This document shows, in pieces, positions 30,562 through 39,702 of a DNA stretch of 64,000 bases; position 1 is the first letter of the stretch; each line of letters starts with the position of its first letter. This DNA comes from Pseudoalteromonas luteoviolacea NCIMB 1944 (GTDB lineage: Bacteria > Pseudomonadota > Gammaproteobacteria > Enterobacterales > Alteromonadaceae). Location: the NCBI RefSeq assembly GCF_001625565.1, contig NZ_AUXS01000032.1:1-64000 (forward strand). The letters run 5' to 3'. Below the pieces are notes generated by a model that saw only the letters and a program-made list of their open reading frames with translations, did not search any database and was not told where the DNA came from. The translations under genes were made by a program, and so were the position numbers.

Positions 30562-31692
30562 TTATAGCTCCTTGTCCAACGGGATTGATTTACCAGCCAG
30601 AGCACTTGGTTGACTGACAATATTTACCAACACGCCATCAAACAACTTAAATGCACCAGGTGCTGCAACCAAACTGTTAGGTGCCACACTCGGCTTCAAA
30701 AATGTCACACCTTCATTCGCAGCAATAATTTCTACCTGTCGACGTTTAGCTCTGAATTGTTCGTTACCACCTGTAGGTATTAATTCGAAAATATATCCTC
30801 CTGAAACATCCCTTAGAACTGACATGTTAGGCACGCTAATAACATTGTCATATTGTCTCACCGGCACATGAACCGACAGGGCTTCATTTGCATCAACTTC
30901 CAAAGCAGAACGCCATACTTTCGCTCTGTACTTGCGGCTTCGGATCCCTGCTTGAAGCGCGTCTTCCACTGCGACAATACTTGCGTTTGCCTGTAATGGA
31001 GCCGTTGAATCTTCCACTTTTAGTAAATGAACTTCACTCCCTGCACTTAGCTTGTGATATGTCTGCGGAATATAAAAGTCGACCCACATATAACCGAGAT
31101 CGCCAGTGACTGACACAACACGTGTATTGGCATCTAAAAACTCTCCCACTTTCGCTGAGTGGATACCCAATACACCGTCAAATGGCGCTGTGATTGTCTT
31201 TTTCCTAATTATGTTTTTGATTGCTTCTATTTCGGCTTCAATGACTACTAGGTTGGCCTGTGCGGTATCCAACTCTTCTTGGCTGATCGCTTGGTGAGCG
31301 CTAAGCGCTTTGACACGATTATAATTCGAAGACACTAGTTTCTTCTTAGCAATAGCAGCCTTGAGATTAGCTTGTTCGCTGCGAATATCTAATTGAATGA
31401 TAACCTCGCCGCTTTTAACCCACTCTCCAGATGAATAGTTGACCGCTTTGATCACGCCTGATGTTTCGCTCAGCAGCACAACATGATCAGGCGCAACAGC
31501 ATTGCCTATTACAGTAACGGACTGTGTATACATTGCCTTTTCAACTCGGGTAGCCTCCACGGTCTCGGAGTATTCCGGGGTGTTTGAAGCTGCTGCTAAA
31601 ATAGCAGACATTTCAATCCATTTTATGTACCCCATGGTGCCTATTAGTGCAGCTATCATGACAACAGTTGCTATCCAAGCTCTTATTTTCAT
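30562..31692 (-). CDS. RND efflux periplasmic adaptor (membrane fusion protein)
   Basis: A 376-residue periplasmic adaptor with one N-terminal membrane anchor (residues ~5-25). The lipoyl half-motifs are SGVIKAVNYSSGEWVKSGE and ITAPFDGVLGIHSAKVGEFL. A helical hairpin lies between them (~115-165), with beta-barrel and membrane-proximal domains beyond. It links the RND permease to an outer-membrane channel. It is first in the two-gene pump operon, and its ATG lies about 45 bases after the -10 of a SoxR-type promoter. The pair resembles MexHI-like pumps regulated by SoxR in Pseudomonas; the substrate here is unknown. Confidence 0.92.
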   Translation of the reverse strand: MKIRAWIATVVMIAALIGTMGYIKWIEMSAILAAASNTPEYSETVEATRVEKAMYTQSVTVIGNAVAPDHVVLLSETSGVIKAVNYSSGEWVKSGEVIIQLDIRSEQANLKAAIAKKKLVSSNYNRVKALSAHQAISQEELDTAQANLVVIEAEIEAIKNIIRKKTITAPFDGVLGIHSAKVGEFLDANTRVVSVTGDLGYMWVDFYIPQTYHKLSAGSEVHLLKVEDSTAPLQANASIVAVEDALQAGIRSRKYRAKVWRSALEVDANEALSVHVPVRQYDNVISVPNMSVLRDVSGGYIFELIPTGGNEQFRAKRRQVEIIAANEGVTFLKPSVAPNSLVAAPGAFKLFDGVLVNIVSQPSALAGKSIPLDKEL

Positions 31693-31736
31693 TCGTCAAA
31701 CCTCTTTTAATGGATATCAATTCATAAAGTACGCGC

Positions 31737-31767
31737 ACAATAAGACCTCAAGCTAAGTTGAGGTCAA
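31737..31767 (-). promoter_or_regulatory. SoxR-type (MerR-family) operator/promoter for RND efflux operon
   Basis: On the minus strand -35 TTGACC and -10 TATTGT are 19 bases apart. The spacer contains CCTCAAGCTAAGTTGAGG (31746-31763), 16 of 18 identical to the SoxR box. It has the same architecture and nearly the same dyad as the site at 27190-27220, so one regulator should control both operons. No soxR or other MerR gene is in the window. Confidence 0.82.
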
Positions 31768-31828
31768 TAACGATATTGAAAAAATTAAAACCGGATTTTT
31801 TGTTTAGCGAGCTAGATAAAATTTAATG

Positions 31829-32701
31829 TTATGGGGGAGTTTGTACGCTTGCAAAAACACATACTTGATTGCTTTCTCGCGAGATTTGATAAAAAGCACC
31901 GTGACTGGACAATTGGAAACAATTGAAAACTTGATTGTTGGGCAGCTGCCAAAATGCCGCCAAAAGCGGTGCAGCGGATCCGGTTGCAGAATCTTCCTTG
32001 ACCCCATATTGCGGTGCAAAATATCTAAAATATAAAGTGTTTGAGTGATTATCATCTCGTGTAGTAACAACAAGCGCTCTGCGCGTAGTTTGACAGTATT
32101 TATCTACTGCAAAATCAAACTTCAATAGACTATCTCTATTTGGTAACTGAGCTACAAAATAGCCATTTTCAGACTTCGTTTGCTTTAAATTTCTTACCTC
32201 TTGCCCAAAAATATTGTGCATATCATGCGTTAATGAGCTTATTCTCAGTTCAGGCTGAGGAAGAAACATAATATATTTACTTGAAGCCGTCCTTTTCACA
32301 CAAATTGAGTGACTTACAGATTGAAAGTTTAGGGTCTCTTGTGAGCTATTCAGGAACGTTATCAATACATCTGCAGCTGCTAAAGTTCCATGACCACAAA
32401 ATTGAATCTCACCATGGGGTGAAAACCAGCGAATTAAATGTGGGCCGTCAGGTTGAACAAATATAAAAACGGTTGCAGCCACCCCGTTTCGGATAGCAAC
32501 CGATTGGAGGTACACATCATTGGTAAACTCTGCTAAGTTCACACACAGTTTTACATGAGCAGTATTTCCTTTATAACGGCCAGAGCAAAACACCTGACGA
32601 ACAAAAACTGCATTCTTATGGGTGTCTTCAATGTGTTTTTTTAACAACGTATGTTCCCACCTAAAAATACTGTAATTGCTCGTCAAAGGTATATTCGCCA
32701 A
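31829..32701 (-). CDS. PhzF-family isomerase-like protein lacking the catalytic glutamate
   Basis: About 290 residues with the two PhzF/DapF-like half domains. Recognisable family segments are GNTAHV (45-50), WFSPHGEIQFCGHGTLAAA (92-110) and EDSATGSAAP near the end. In PhzF the proton-shuttling glutamate sits in the motif S-E-T-x-F; here the matching segment is AATVF with A76, so ordinary PhzF chemistry is unlikely. There is no upstream ATG: the ORF opens with TTG at 32701, and an alternative TTG at 32647 lies behind AGGTGG. The first ~30 residues do not look like the family. It follows egtD by 17 bases and is probably cotranscribed with egtBD. It should not be read as phenazine biosynthesis. 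Confidence 0.75.
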   Translation of the reverse strand: MANIPLTSNYSIFRWEHTLLKKHIEDTHKNAVFVRQVFCSGRYKGNTAHVKLCVNLAEFTNDVYLQSVAIRNGVAATVFIFVQPDGPHLIRWFSPHGEIQFCGHGTLAAADVLITFLNSSQETLNFQSVSHSICVKRTASSKYIMFLPQPELRISSLTHDMHNIFGQEVRNLKQTKSENGYFVAQLPNRDSLLKFDFAVDKYCQTTRRALVVTTRDDNHSNTLYFRYFAPQYGVKEDSATGSAAPLLAAFWQLPNNQVFNCFQLSSHGAFYQISRESNQVCVFASVQTPP

Positions 32702-32718
32702 AGGCTACTCAGCCTGTG

Positions 32719-33717
32719 TTACAAGCCATCTTTAACAACTTGCCACAGAGAATCAACGAAGTCATGCTGTTCATCCGAAAAATGCTTGGTGACTTTAAAG
32801 CCCGTTTGTTGACACAAACATTCAATATCACTTGGAGTGAATTTAAACGAGTACTCTAAATGAATGGCTTCATATGCATCGAAATGAAACGTTCGTTGCA
32901 ACGCCTCTATATATACTTCCTGTTTTTCGGTTGATAACACGTAACTTTCCATAGCGCCCAAAATAGGGTTGTAAACGCCAAAGTGTTGAAACTTTTCCAA
33001 CTGAAAGTTGCCACCCAGTTCTCTGTTGATGCGATGCAGTAAGTTGAGATTAAATTTTGCTGTAAGTCCAGCTCTATCGTTGTATGCTGCAGTGAGCTTA
33101 TTCACGTCTTTTTTCAAATCGTAGCCGATCAGTATGTAATCTGATGCATTTAAGCTCATCCAAAGTTTTCTAAGAAATCCTTGGCTCTGCTCACGATTAA
33201 AATTACCAATATTAGAGCCTAAAAATAGCACCAACTGCTTGTTGCTCGATTGGCTCCTAACAAGCTTTAGCCCTTCAAAGTACTCTGCAACGACGCCATG
33301 AATCGATAGCTTGTCATCCGGTATGATGTTCTCTTGTAACATCACCATGGCTTTTTCTGAAATATCAATAGGGTAGAAATTTACTTTACAACCGCTTTGT
33401 AAAAAACCATCTATAATCAACTTACTTTTGTGACCATCCCCCACGCCAAGCTCAATAATATCAATTTCTTGTTCATCAACTAATTGTGCGAGCTGCCCGC
33501 TTATTCGGGTTAAAATTTCAACCTCTTTGGCAGTCAGGTAATAGTCTTCATGTTGAGTAATTTTCTGAAAAATTTCGCTCCCAATGTCGTCATAAAAGTA
33601 CTTTGCTGACAAATGTTTTGGTGAAGCACTCAAGCCTGTCAATACCTCGATTGCCAGCTGGTCATCTTGCGTATTTTCACCGTGCGAGTCTTGCGTGAGT
33701 AATCTGAAGTGTGTCAT
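32719..33717 (-). CDS. egtD: L-histidine N(alpha)-methyltransferase (ergothioneine synthesis)
   Basis: A 332-residue SAM-dependent methyltransferase (DUF2260/EgtD family) that trimethylates histidine to hercynine. Visible family features are YFYDDIGSEIFQKI and EDYYLTAKE in the N-terminal part and the SAM motif IIELGVGDGHKSKLI. Further downstream are LFLGSNIGNF and LIGYDLKKDVNKLTAAYND. Its ATG overlaps the egtB stop as TAATG (33715-33719), showing coupling. With egtB it supplies the two core steps of ergothioneine formation. Confidence 0.92.
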   Translation of the reverse strand: MTHFRLLTQDSHGENTQDDQLAIEVLTGLSASPKHLSAKYFYDDIGSEIFQKITQHEDYYLTAKEVEILTRISGQLAQLVDEQEIDIIELGVGDGHKSKLIIDGFLQSGCKVNFYPIDISEKAMVMLQENIIPDDKLSIHGVVAEYFEGLKLVRSQSSNKQLVLFLGSNIGNFNREQSQGFLRKLWMSLNASDYILIGYDLKKDVNKLTAAYNDRAGLTAKFNLNLLHRINRELGGNFQLEKFQHFGVYNPILGAMESYVLSTEKQEVYIEALQRTFHFDAYEAIHLEYSFKFTPSDIECLCQQTGFKVTKHFSDEQHDFVDSLWQVVKDGL

Positions 33718-34988
33718 TAAATATCCTTCGCTAATCTAATGCCTGAAAACATCCAGCGTTGATGGGGGGCAAAAAAGTTTCGGTAGCTATGGCGGTAATG
33801 ATCACTGGGTGTAGCCACGCACCCACCTCTCAAAACAAACTGATTGCACATAAACTTACCATTGTATTCATTAAGCATGCCCTGATAGGGTTTGTAACCT
33901 GGGTAGCCCGAGTAGTGGCTTTTGCTCCAACACCAAACTTGCCCAAAAGGCATGTCACTCGATGTAGGATGAAAAATGTCTGCACTTTTTGCGCTTTGCT
34001 TTTTAATATTAGATATCCTCTCAAGATCAGAGCTAGCTGACAGGTAGATCTCTAGTTCCTGCTCCGTTGGCAGCCTCTTGCCTTTCCAGTTGGCAAACGC
34101 ATCCGCTTCAAAATAACTAATATGTGTGACAGGAAGATTGAGCGCTAATGGCATTAATCCGTGCAGTGTGAACTCATACCATTCATTATCTATTTTTTGC
34201 CAATAAAGAGGGTGGACAATTTTATTGTCATTTGACCAATCCCACCCCAAACTCAGCCAAAGCTCAGCCCTGTCATAGCCGCCATCTTGAATAAAATCCA
34301 AGTATTCCCCATTTGTGACTAACTGTTCGCTCATGGCAAATGCATAGTTGTAGCTCTTATGCTTCGGTTTTTCATTGTCGTATGCAAAACAGCTCTCGGT
34401 TGCACCGATTTCGTACACACCTTCGTCAAATGAGTGCCAACGTGCTGTTTCAATGAGGGTATTGTCTAGAGAAGATTCACAAAATGTGGGAGATAGAGGG
34501 TTGCAACCCAAAATATATTTAATGTCCATGAGCAATAATTCCTGATGCTGTTGCTCATGATGCAGTCCTATTTCTAGTAAAGATAAGGTGGCTTCGTCTA
34601 CTTCAACAGTCGATAAAAAGTTCACCAGCTGTTTATCTACATAATTTCGATAACTCATGATCTCACTGACGGTTGGCCTCGAAAGTTCACCCCGCTGACT
34701 TTGCAACCAATGTGCGCCAGCTGACTTGTAATAAGAGTTGAACAGCGTGCGATACCCTTGATGATATCTAGAGTAATCAACCCTGTGTTTTACTAGGATA
34801 ATCTCTTCAAAAAACCATGTCGTATGCCCCAAATGCCATTTAGGTGGACTTACATCCGCAATGGGTTGAACTGTATAATCCTCAACCTCAAGTCTTTCAC
34901 ATAGCGCAGTTGAACGCGCTCGGATCCTGAGGTATTCCGCGATTAAATGTGTAATTTTGTTGTTCCTGCTCAGTTGCTGCTTACTCAT
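33717..34988 (-). CDS. egtB: ergothioneine biosynthesis sulfoxide synthase
   Basis: A 423-residue non-haem iron enzyme with an N-terminal DinB-like helical domain and a C-terminal formylglycine-generating-enzyme-like domain. Candidate iron ligands are H55 (WHLGHTTW) and H144 and H148 (HEQQH). The C-terminal part shows PVTHISYFEADAFANWKGKRLPTE and FVLRGGCVATPSDHYRHSYRNFF. It couples hercynine with cysteine or gamma-glutamylcysteine and O2. No egtC amidohydrolase or egtE lyase is adjacent, so direct use of cysteine and a lyase elsewhere are possible. OvoA is excluded because there is no fused methyltransferase and egtD follows. Confidence 0.92.
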   Translation of the reverse strand: MSKQQLSRNNKITHLIAEYLRIRARSTALCERLEVEDYTVQPIADVSPPKWHLGHTTWFFEEIILVKHRVDYSRYHQGYRTLFNSYYKSAGAHWLQSQRGELSRPTVSEIMSYRNYVDKQLVNFLSTVEVDEATLSLLEIGLHHEQQHQELLLMDIKYILGCNPLSPTFCESSLDNTLIETARWHSFDEGVYEIGATESCFAYDNEKPKHKSYNYAFAMSEQLVTNGEYLDFIQDGGYDRAELWLSLGWDWSNDNKIVHPLYWQKIDNEWYEFTLHGLMPLALNLPVTHISYFEADAFANWKGKRLPTEQELEIYLSASSDLERISNIKKQSAKSADIFHPTSSDMPFGQVWCWSKSHYSGYPGYKPYQGMLNEYNGKFMCNQFVLRGGCVATPSDHYRHSYRNFFAPHQRWMFSGIRLAKDI

Positions 34989-35276
34989 AAGCTACCTAAT
35001 TGAAAAGTCTGTTATGTGTCAATCGCCTATGAATTATTCTCTCGAACATACAGGCTTTGCTTCAATTCCTGTGTAAATTGTCGTCATCCCCCCGCTTGTG
35101 ACTGTGTAAACACCCTACAGTGCAGTAAGTTAAGATTGTATAGCGATCGGCGGGTGTCAAGTTCATATCAGAAGAGATCACAAAATCACCAAATAAAGTC
35201 ATTTCATTTTGTAACAACCATATGCATATCGCTTTAAAGGTATTATTCCTTACTACCCATAAAGCGTGTATGCCTG
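34989..35276. other. non-coding region upstream of egtB
   Basis: About 290 bases that must hold the egtB promoter on the minus strand. A TTGACA (35022-35017, minus) is present, but no convincing -10 follows at proper spacing. Short ORFs here show no coding character. Confidence 0.4.
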
Positions 35277-35371
35277 ATGCAACTTAAATTATGTCCAACT
35301 GTATTTTTAGATTTGTTGCTGAGCTTTAAATATACCCAGTCATTAAAATTGATAGCTTGTAGAGATGCGTA

Positions 35372-35692
35372 TTGCGCGCGGCTCACACTGTCATCGGAGA
35401 GATGGCAGGACTGAGCAAAAAGGAAATGGCGCTTAACTTAAAAGGTAAATCGGAAGAGTCAAAAACACAGTGTATATTAGAGTTTGTTAATCATATCCTC
35501 GAATCCCGCGGGCAAGTATATGATCTCGAGTTTATCAAGTTAAAAGAACTGAAACTAACAGATGCTGAGATAAGCGAAATTGTGGCGCACACCGCAATGA
35601 ACATCTTTACAACTTACTACCATATGATTGCCAAAACGGAAATCGATTACCCACTTGTCAAGGCCCAAAATAAACAACTTGATAATTACTAA
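35372..35692 (+). pseudogene. carboxymuconolactone decarboxylase/AhpD-like remnant
   Basis: The 106-residue reading frame is the C-terminal half of a CMD-family protein: RAAHTVIGEMAGLSKKEM, then LTDAEISEIVAHTAMNIF and AKTEIDYP are characteristic. The family's CxxC-x3-H redox site should lie just before RAAHT, but this frame has only a TTG there. One frame over, bases 35367-35375 read Ala-Tyr-Cys, as expected for the CxYC, so a one-base deletion around 35375 seems to have broken the gene. The first cysteine and the N-terminal half are not recognisable upstream. It is probably inactive. Confidence 0.6.
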
Positions 35693-35790
35693 CTACTGCC
35701 TGTCAAAGTTTACTTTTGATACTAATTCTAACCTACAGCCTGTGTACTGCTTAAAATTAAATGGGGTTAGGCTATTGGCCTAAAACTAAT

Positions 35791-36977
35791 ATGCAAAACA
35801 ATCTCACAATACATTGCAAAACACAAAATCCAAATTCGCTATTTGGTTCAAATAGTCTTAAGTATTTGCTTCCACTACTGCTTTTAAACTCCTCTTTGGC
35901 ATGGAGCCAAGTTGAAACATTAAACAAGCCGCCTCACTGGGATAGGCTAAAAGCCGCTCAGTGGCTCGACAACAGAGCACAGTGGTGGCTCGACTACCCA
36001 GTTCAACAAACGCCTACTGACCACAACGGTGCAGTGCAATGTAATGCCTGTCACACAACACACACTTACACACTCGTTCGTCCTAAGCTTATGCAAGGAA
36101 CAGGACTGAATGAGCGCATATTTGATAACATACGTCGCCGCCTTGTTGCCGGCCCAGGCGTTGCGCCATGGTTTGTAAATCCTCCCGGCAGATTAACTCA
36201 GTCTCGTGGTAGTGAAGCGATTAATACCACTTACTTGCTCGCGATGAAAGAAGCCAGAGAAGGCGCTTTGCAACCTTCCCCTTTGTTAATTACCGCCTTC
36301 GAACGGCTTTGGCTTCATCAGCGCGCCGATGGCGGTTGGGATTGGTTTAACTTTACATACGAACCCCTAGCTTCAATAGAAGCACAGCATTTTGCAGCTT
36401 GTCAGGTTGCGGTTGCTATCGGCACCGCTCCTGGTTACTTTAATGAGAATGCACCACAAGCGCTTATAAATCGAGTAGATAAACTACGAAACTGGCTTAA
36501 AGCTAGTCGCAATCCAAATAATCTATTTGGAGAAGCTTGGTTGCTTTTTGCATCAACGAAATTGGAAGGGTTATTAACACCTCAAGAGCAAAATCAAATA
36601 ATTGGTAAGTTGTTACAAAAACAAAATCGAGATGAAGTGAATAAAGGAAGTTGGATCCTATATGAGCTCAACGATTGGCGCTATAGTGAAAAAACAGCGC
36701 CAACCAAACCGAGAAAGCTGCACCCTGACGCGCGCAAGCCGGAAGCATATTCGACTGGTTTGATTGCCTATATTTTGATGCAGCCGGTGTTAAAAGTGAC
36801 GATCCAAATATCATATCCGCCCTTAATTGGCTGCGTAACAATCAACAACCTGACGGCTCTTGGAGAACATACTCTATCAGTGTTAACCGAAGCAAAGACG
36901 ATCCTGCCTATCTATTTTTATCTGATGAAGCAACCGCTTGGGCGTCACTCGCATTGCTCGAGGGGGAAAGGAGTTGA
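35791..36977 (+). pseudogene. squalene-cyclase-like alpha/alpha-toroid protein with CxxCH haem motif, frameshifted
   Basis: The frame (open from 35761, likely start ATG 35791) encodes an N-terminal export signal (SLKYLLPLLLLNSSLAWS) and then QCNACHTTHTYTLVRPKL, a c-type haem CxxCH motif. Next come repeats typical of the squalene cyclase/prenyltransferase toroid (ALQPSPLLITAFERLWLHQR, ADGGWDWFNF, NPNNLFGEAWLLFASTKLEG). After GLIAYI the frame goes wrong. From base 36777 the +1-shifted frame reads DAAGVKSDDPNIISALNWLR, then NNQQPDGSWRTYS and ATAWASLALLEGERS, ending at TGA 36975-36977. One T missing from the T4 run at 36773-36776 explains the break. Without repair the product ends in 70-odd unrelated residues. 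No clear ribosome site is seen. Confidence 0.7.
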
Positions 36978-37025
36978 GATGATAGCGAACATGGTTTAGG
37001 CCCATAGATATTCATAGGCCTTGAA

Positions 37026-37049
37026 GGCGACTGACTGAAGTCGGTCGCC
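37026..37049. terminator. strong hairpin between convergent genes
   Basis: GGCGACTGACT and AGTCGGTCGCC pair over almost their whole length (one T-G wobble). It lies between the converging cyclase-like gene and pssA. No U-run follows on either strand, so factor-independent termination is uncertain. Confidence 0.45.
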
Positions 37050-37079
37050 CTGCTAATCTTGCAGAGACACACGCCAGAT

Positions 37080-38411
37080 TTAAATAAACTTTTTAATGAT
37101 AAAGTCGACTTTAACGCGCTTAGCCTGCCCTAATATTTTTTGCACCGGTGCAGGGTAATCTTGCAAGGTTTCAATGTCATCAGGCCCACTTAACTTTCTG
37201 CAATGCGATAAAATCGCGTTTTTCTCATCGTCGATAAATGGCTTTAATACTTGATTTCTATCTTCAATTAAAATGCCATTTTCAATGTCTAGCCCCCATG
37301 CTCTTGGGTTTAAATTATGCCCAGTCATCAAATGAACTTGATTGTCTTGGTTGATACCTTTCAAATGAAATGAGTTGTCCCCATCTTTCCAAAGATAAAC
37401 ATTGAGCAACCCCTGCTCTATATACCTTTTTTGTGACTTTAAAAACTTGTGTAAGATTCGCTCATATAAATAAGGCAAAGCCCCAATGCGGCTGAATGGC
37501 TTATCTGGCGCAATATAAAAGTCATTTGCCGTCTTATCGCCAACGACAATGGTTATAGACTTACCTTGCTTGAGTAAACGGCGCAACGAACGAAGTAATG
37601 GAGCCGGAAAGTTGAAATAAGGCGTGTATAGGATCAACTCTTGTTCTGTTGTATCAAACAAGGTTTTAATCAATCTATTCAGCTTATTTGTTCTGCGTCC
37701 AAACCCTAGGAATGCACGAACATTTAAGTCTGTTGATTCGGTTGCCTTGGACATATCGTAATTGGCACGCTTCAGTGAACGCATTAACTTTTTCTGCGCC
37801 AATTTAATATCACTAAAAGGTGTTAAAGGCCGAGTGTCGATACGAGGGACCGCTTCTGAGCTTATTAGATGCTTTTCAATAAAGTCGGTAAAACTGTTAG
37901 CCAGCATCACATTTTCGATAAGGAAATAGCGATCAAGTCTATATCTGTCTTCTTGATGTAGATATACATCGTTAATACTCGCACCGCTGTACAGTACGGT
38001 ATCGTCAATCACAAACCCTTTAAGGTGCAACACACCAAAAAGCTCTTTCGCTTTTACAGGCACACCGTAAACTTCTACATTAGAGTTAAACTTTTCCAAG
38101 TAATCACAGTACAAACGTGCATTTCCCTCGGACTTAGCTTCACCAATAAGACCTCTTTGTGCTCTGTGAAAGTCTACCAGTATTTTAATTTCTAACTCTG
38201 GATTCTGCAGTGACGCATTATGTAGCGCAGCCAATACGCCTTGGCCAGCAGTGTCATCTTGTAAATAAAGTGCTGCGATATAAATTCGCTGCTTTGCTTT
38301 ACTGATCAGAGACAAAAGTTCACTGTGATAATGCTTAGCGTCTGTTAAGACTTTACAGCTGTCTGCTTGTAAAGCAAAGCCGGAGTTGTCCTGCCAAAAT
38401 GCCATATACAC
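37080..38411 (-). CDS. pssA: CDP-diacylglycerol--serine O-phosphatidyltransferase (PLD type)
   Basis: A 443-residue phospholipase-D superfamily enzyme (E. coli PssA 451) that makes phosphatidylserine, precursor of phosphatidylethanolamine. The two HKD motifs are HLKGFVIDDTVLYSGAS and HLKGINQDNQVHLMTGHNLN. The latter is followed by NPRAWGLDIENGILI, typical of PssA. It has no membrane helices; E. coli PssA associates with ribosomes and membranes. It stands alone on the minus strand, with 250 bases separating it from divergent trxB. Confidence 0.95.
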   Translation of the reverse strand: MYMAFWQDNSGFALQADSCKVLTDAKHYHSELLSLISKAKQRIYIAALYLQDDTAGQGVLAALHNASLQNPELEIKILVDFHRAQRGLIGEAKSEGNARLYCDYLEKFNSNVEVYGVPVKAKELFGVLHLKGFVIDDTVLYSGASINDVYLHQEDRYRLDRYFLIENVMLANSFTDFIEKHLISSEAVPRIDTRPLTPFSDIKLAQKKLMRSLKRANYDMSKATESTDLNVRAFLGFGRRTNKLNRLIKTLFDTTEQELILYTPYFNFPAPLLRSLRRLLKQGKSITIVVGDKTANDFYIAPDKPFSRIGALPYLYERILHKFLKSQKRYIEQGLLNVYLWKDGDNSFHLKGINQDNQVHLMTGHNLNPRAWGLDIENGILIEDRNQVLKPFIDDEKNAILSHCRKLSGPDDIETLQDYPAPVQKILGQAKRVKVDFIIKKFI

Positions 38412-38654
38412 CTTTTAATCTTGGGCTACTGATAATTTAGTAGCAAAAAAAATTCCTTCAAACATAACAAAAAAAAATAGAAAGGTCATGAAGATCCGAC
38501 AATTTCAGCTTTGTTGGCTTACTTTTCCATCAAGTACACTATATTTGACAAGTTTAGAATTTCGAAATTTGCTTTATTTGATTTTTATTTTACTTCTGGG
38601 TTGATTTACTTAGAATCGGCATCATTGTAATGCTAATACTAAATTTTAGGATAG

Positions 38655-39611
<957 letters not shown>

Positions 39612-39618
39612 TGCCACC

Positions 39619-39641
39619 GCACGCCATAAATCATGGCGTGC
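39619..39641 (+). terminator. hairpin after trxB
   Basis: GCACGCCAT and ATGGCGTGC pair perfectly over five bases, eight bases after the trxB stop. No T-run follows, so it is a possible rho-associated or stabilising 3' end. Confidence 0.5.
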
Positions 39642-39702
39642 TTCACCCCTTAATTTGCTAAACTTGTCTTAGCGAACTTTTGACACAAAACTAAAGTCAC
39701 TT

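Noticed and set aside
30561..30620. 20-residue N-terminal extension of the RND permease overlapping the adaptor
   Set aside because: ATG 30560 has a good AAGGAG site and gives the normal RND N-terminus; the extension would lie inside the adaptor gene.
31829..32701. Phenazine biosynthesis suggested by the PhzF-like protein
   Set aside because: No other phz genes are present and the catalytic glutamate is missing; PhzF-fold proteins are widespread outside phenazine pathways.
35016..35237. A 73-codon plus-strand ORF upstream of egtB
   Set aside because: Composition is unlike a protein (many Cys, Arg and short hydrophobics), no ribosome site, and it covers the egtB promoter region.
36773..36776. 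Programmed frameshifting in the cyclase-like gene
   Set aside because: The T4 run lacks a classical slippery heptamer and no downstream stimulatory structure was seen; a plain one-base deletion or sequencing error is simpler.
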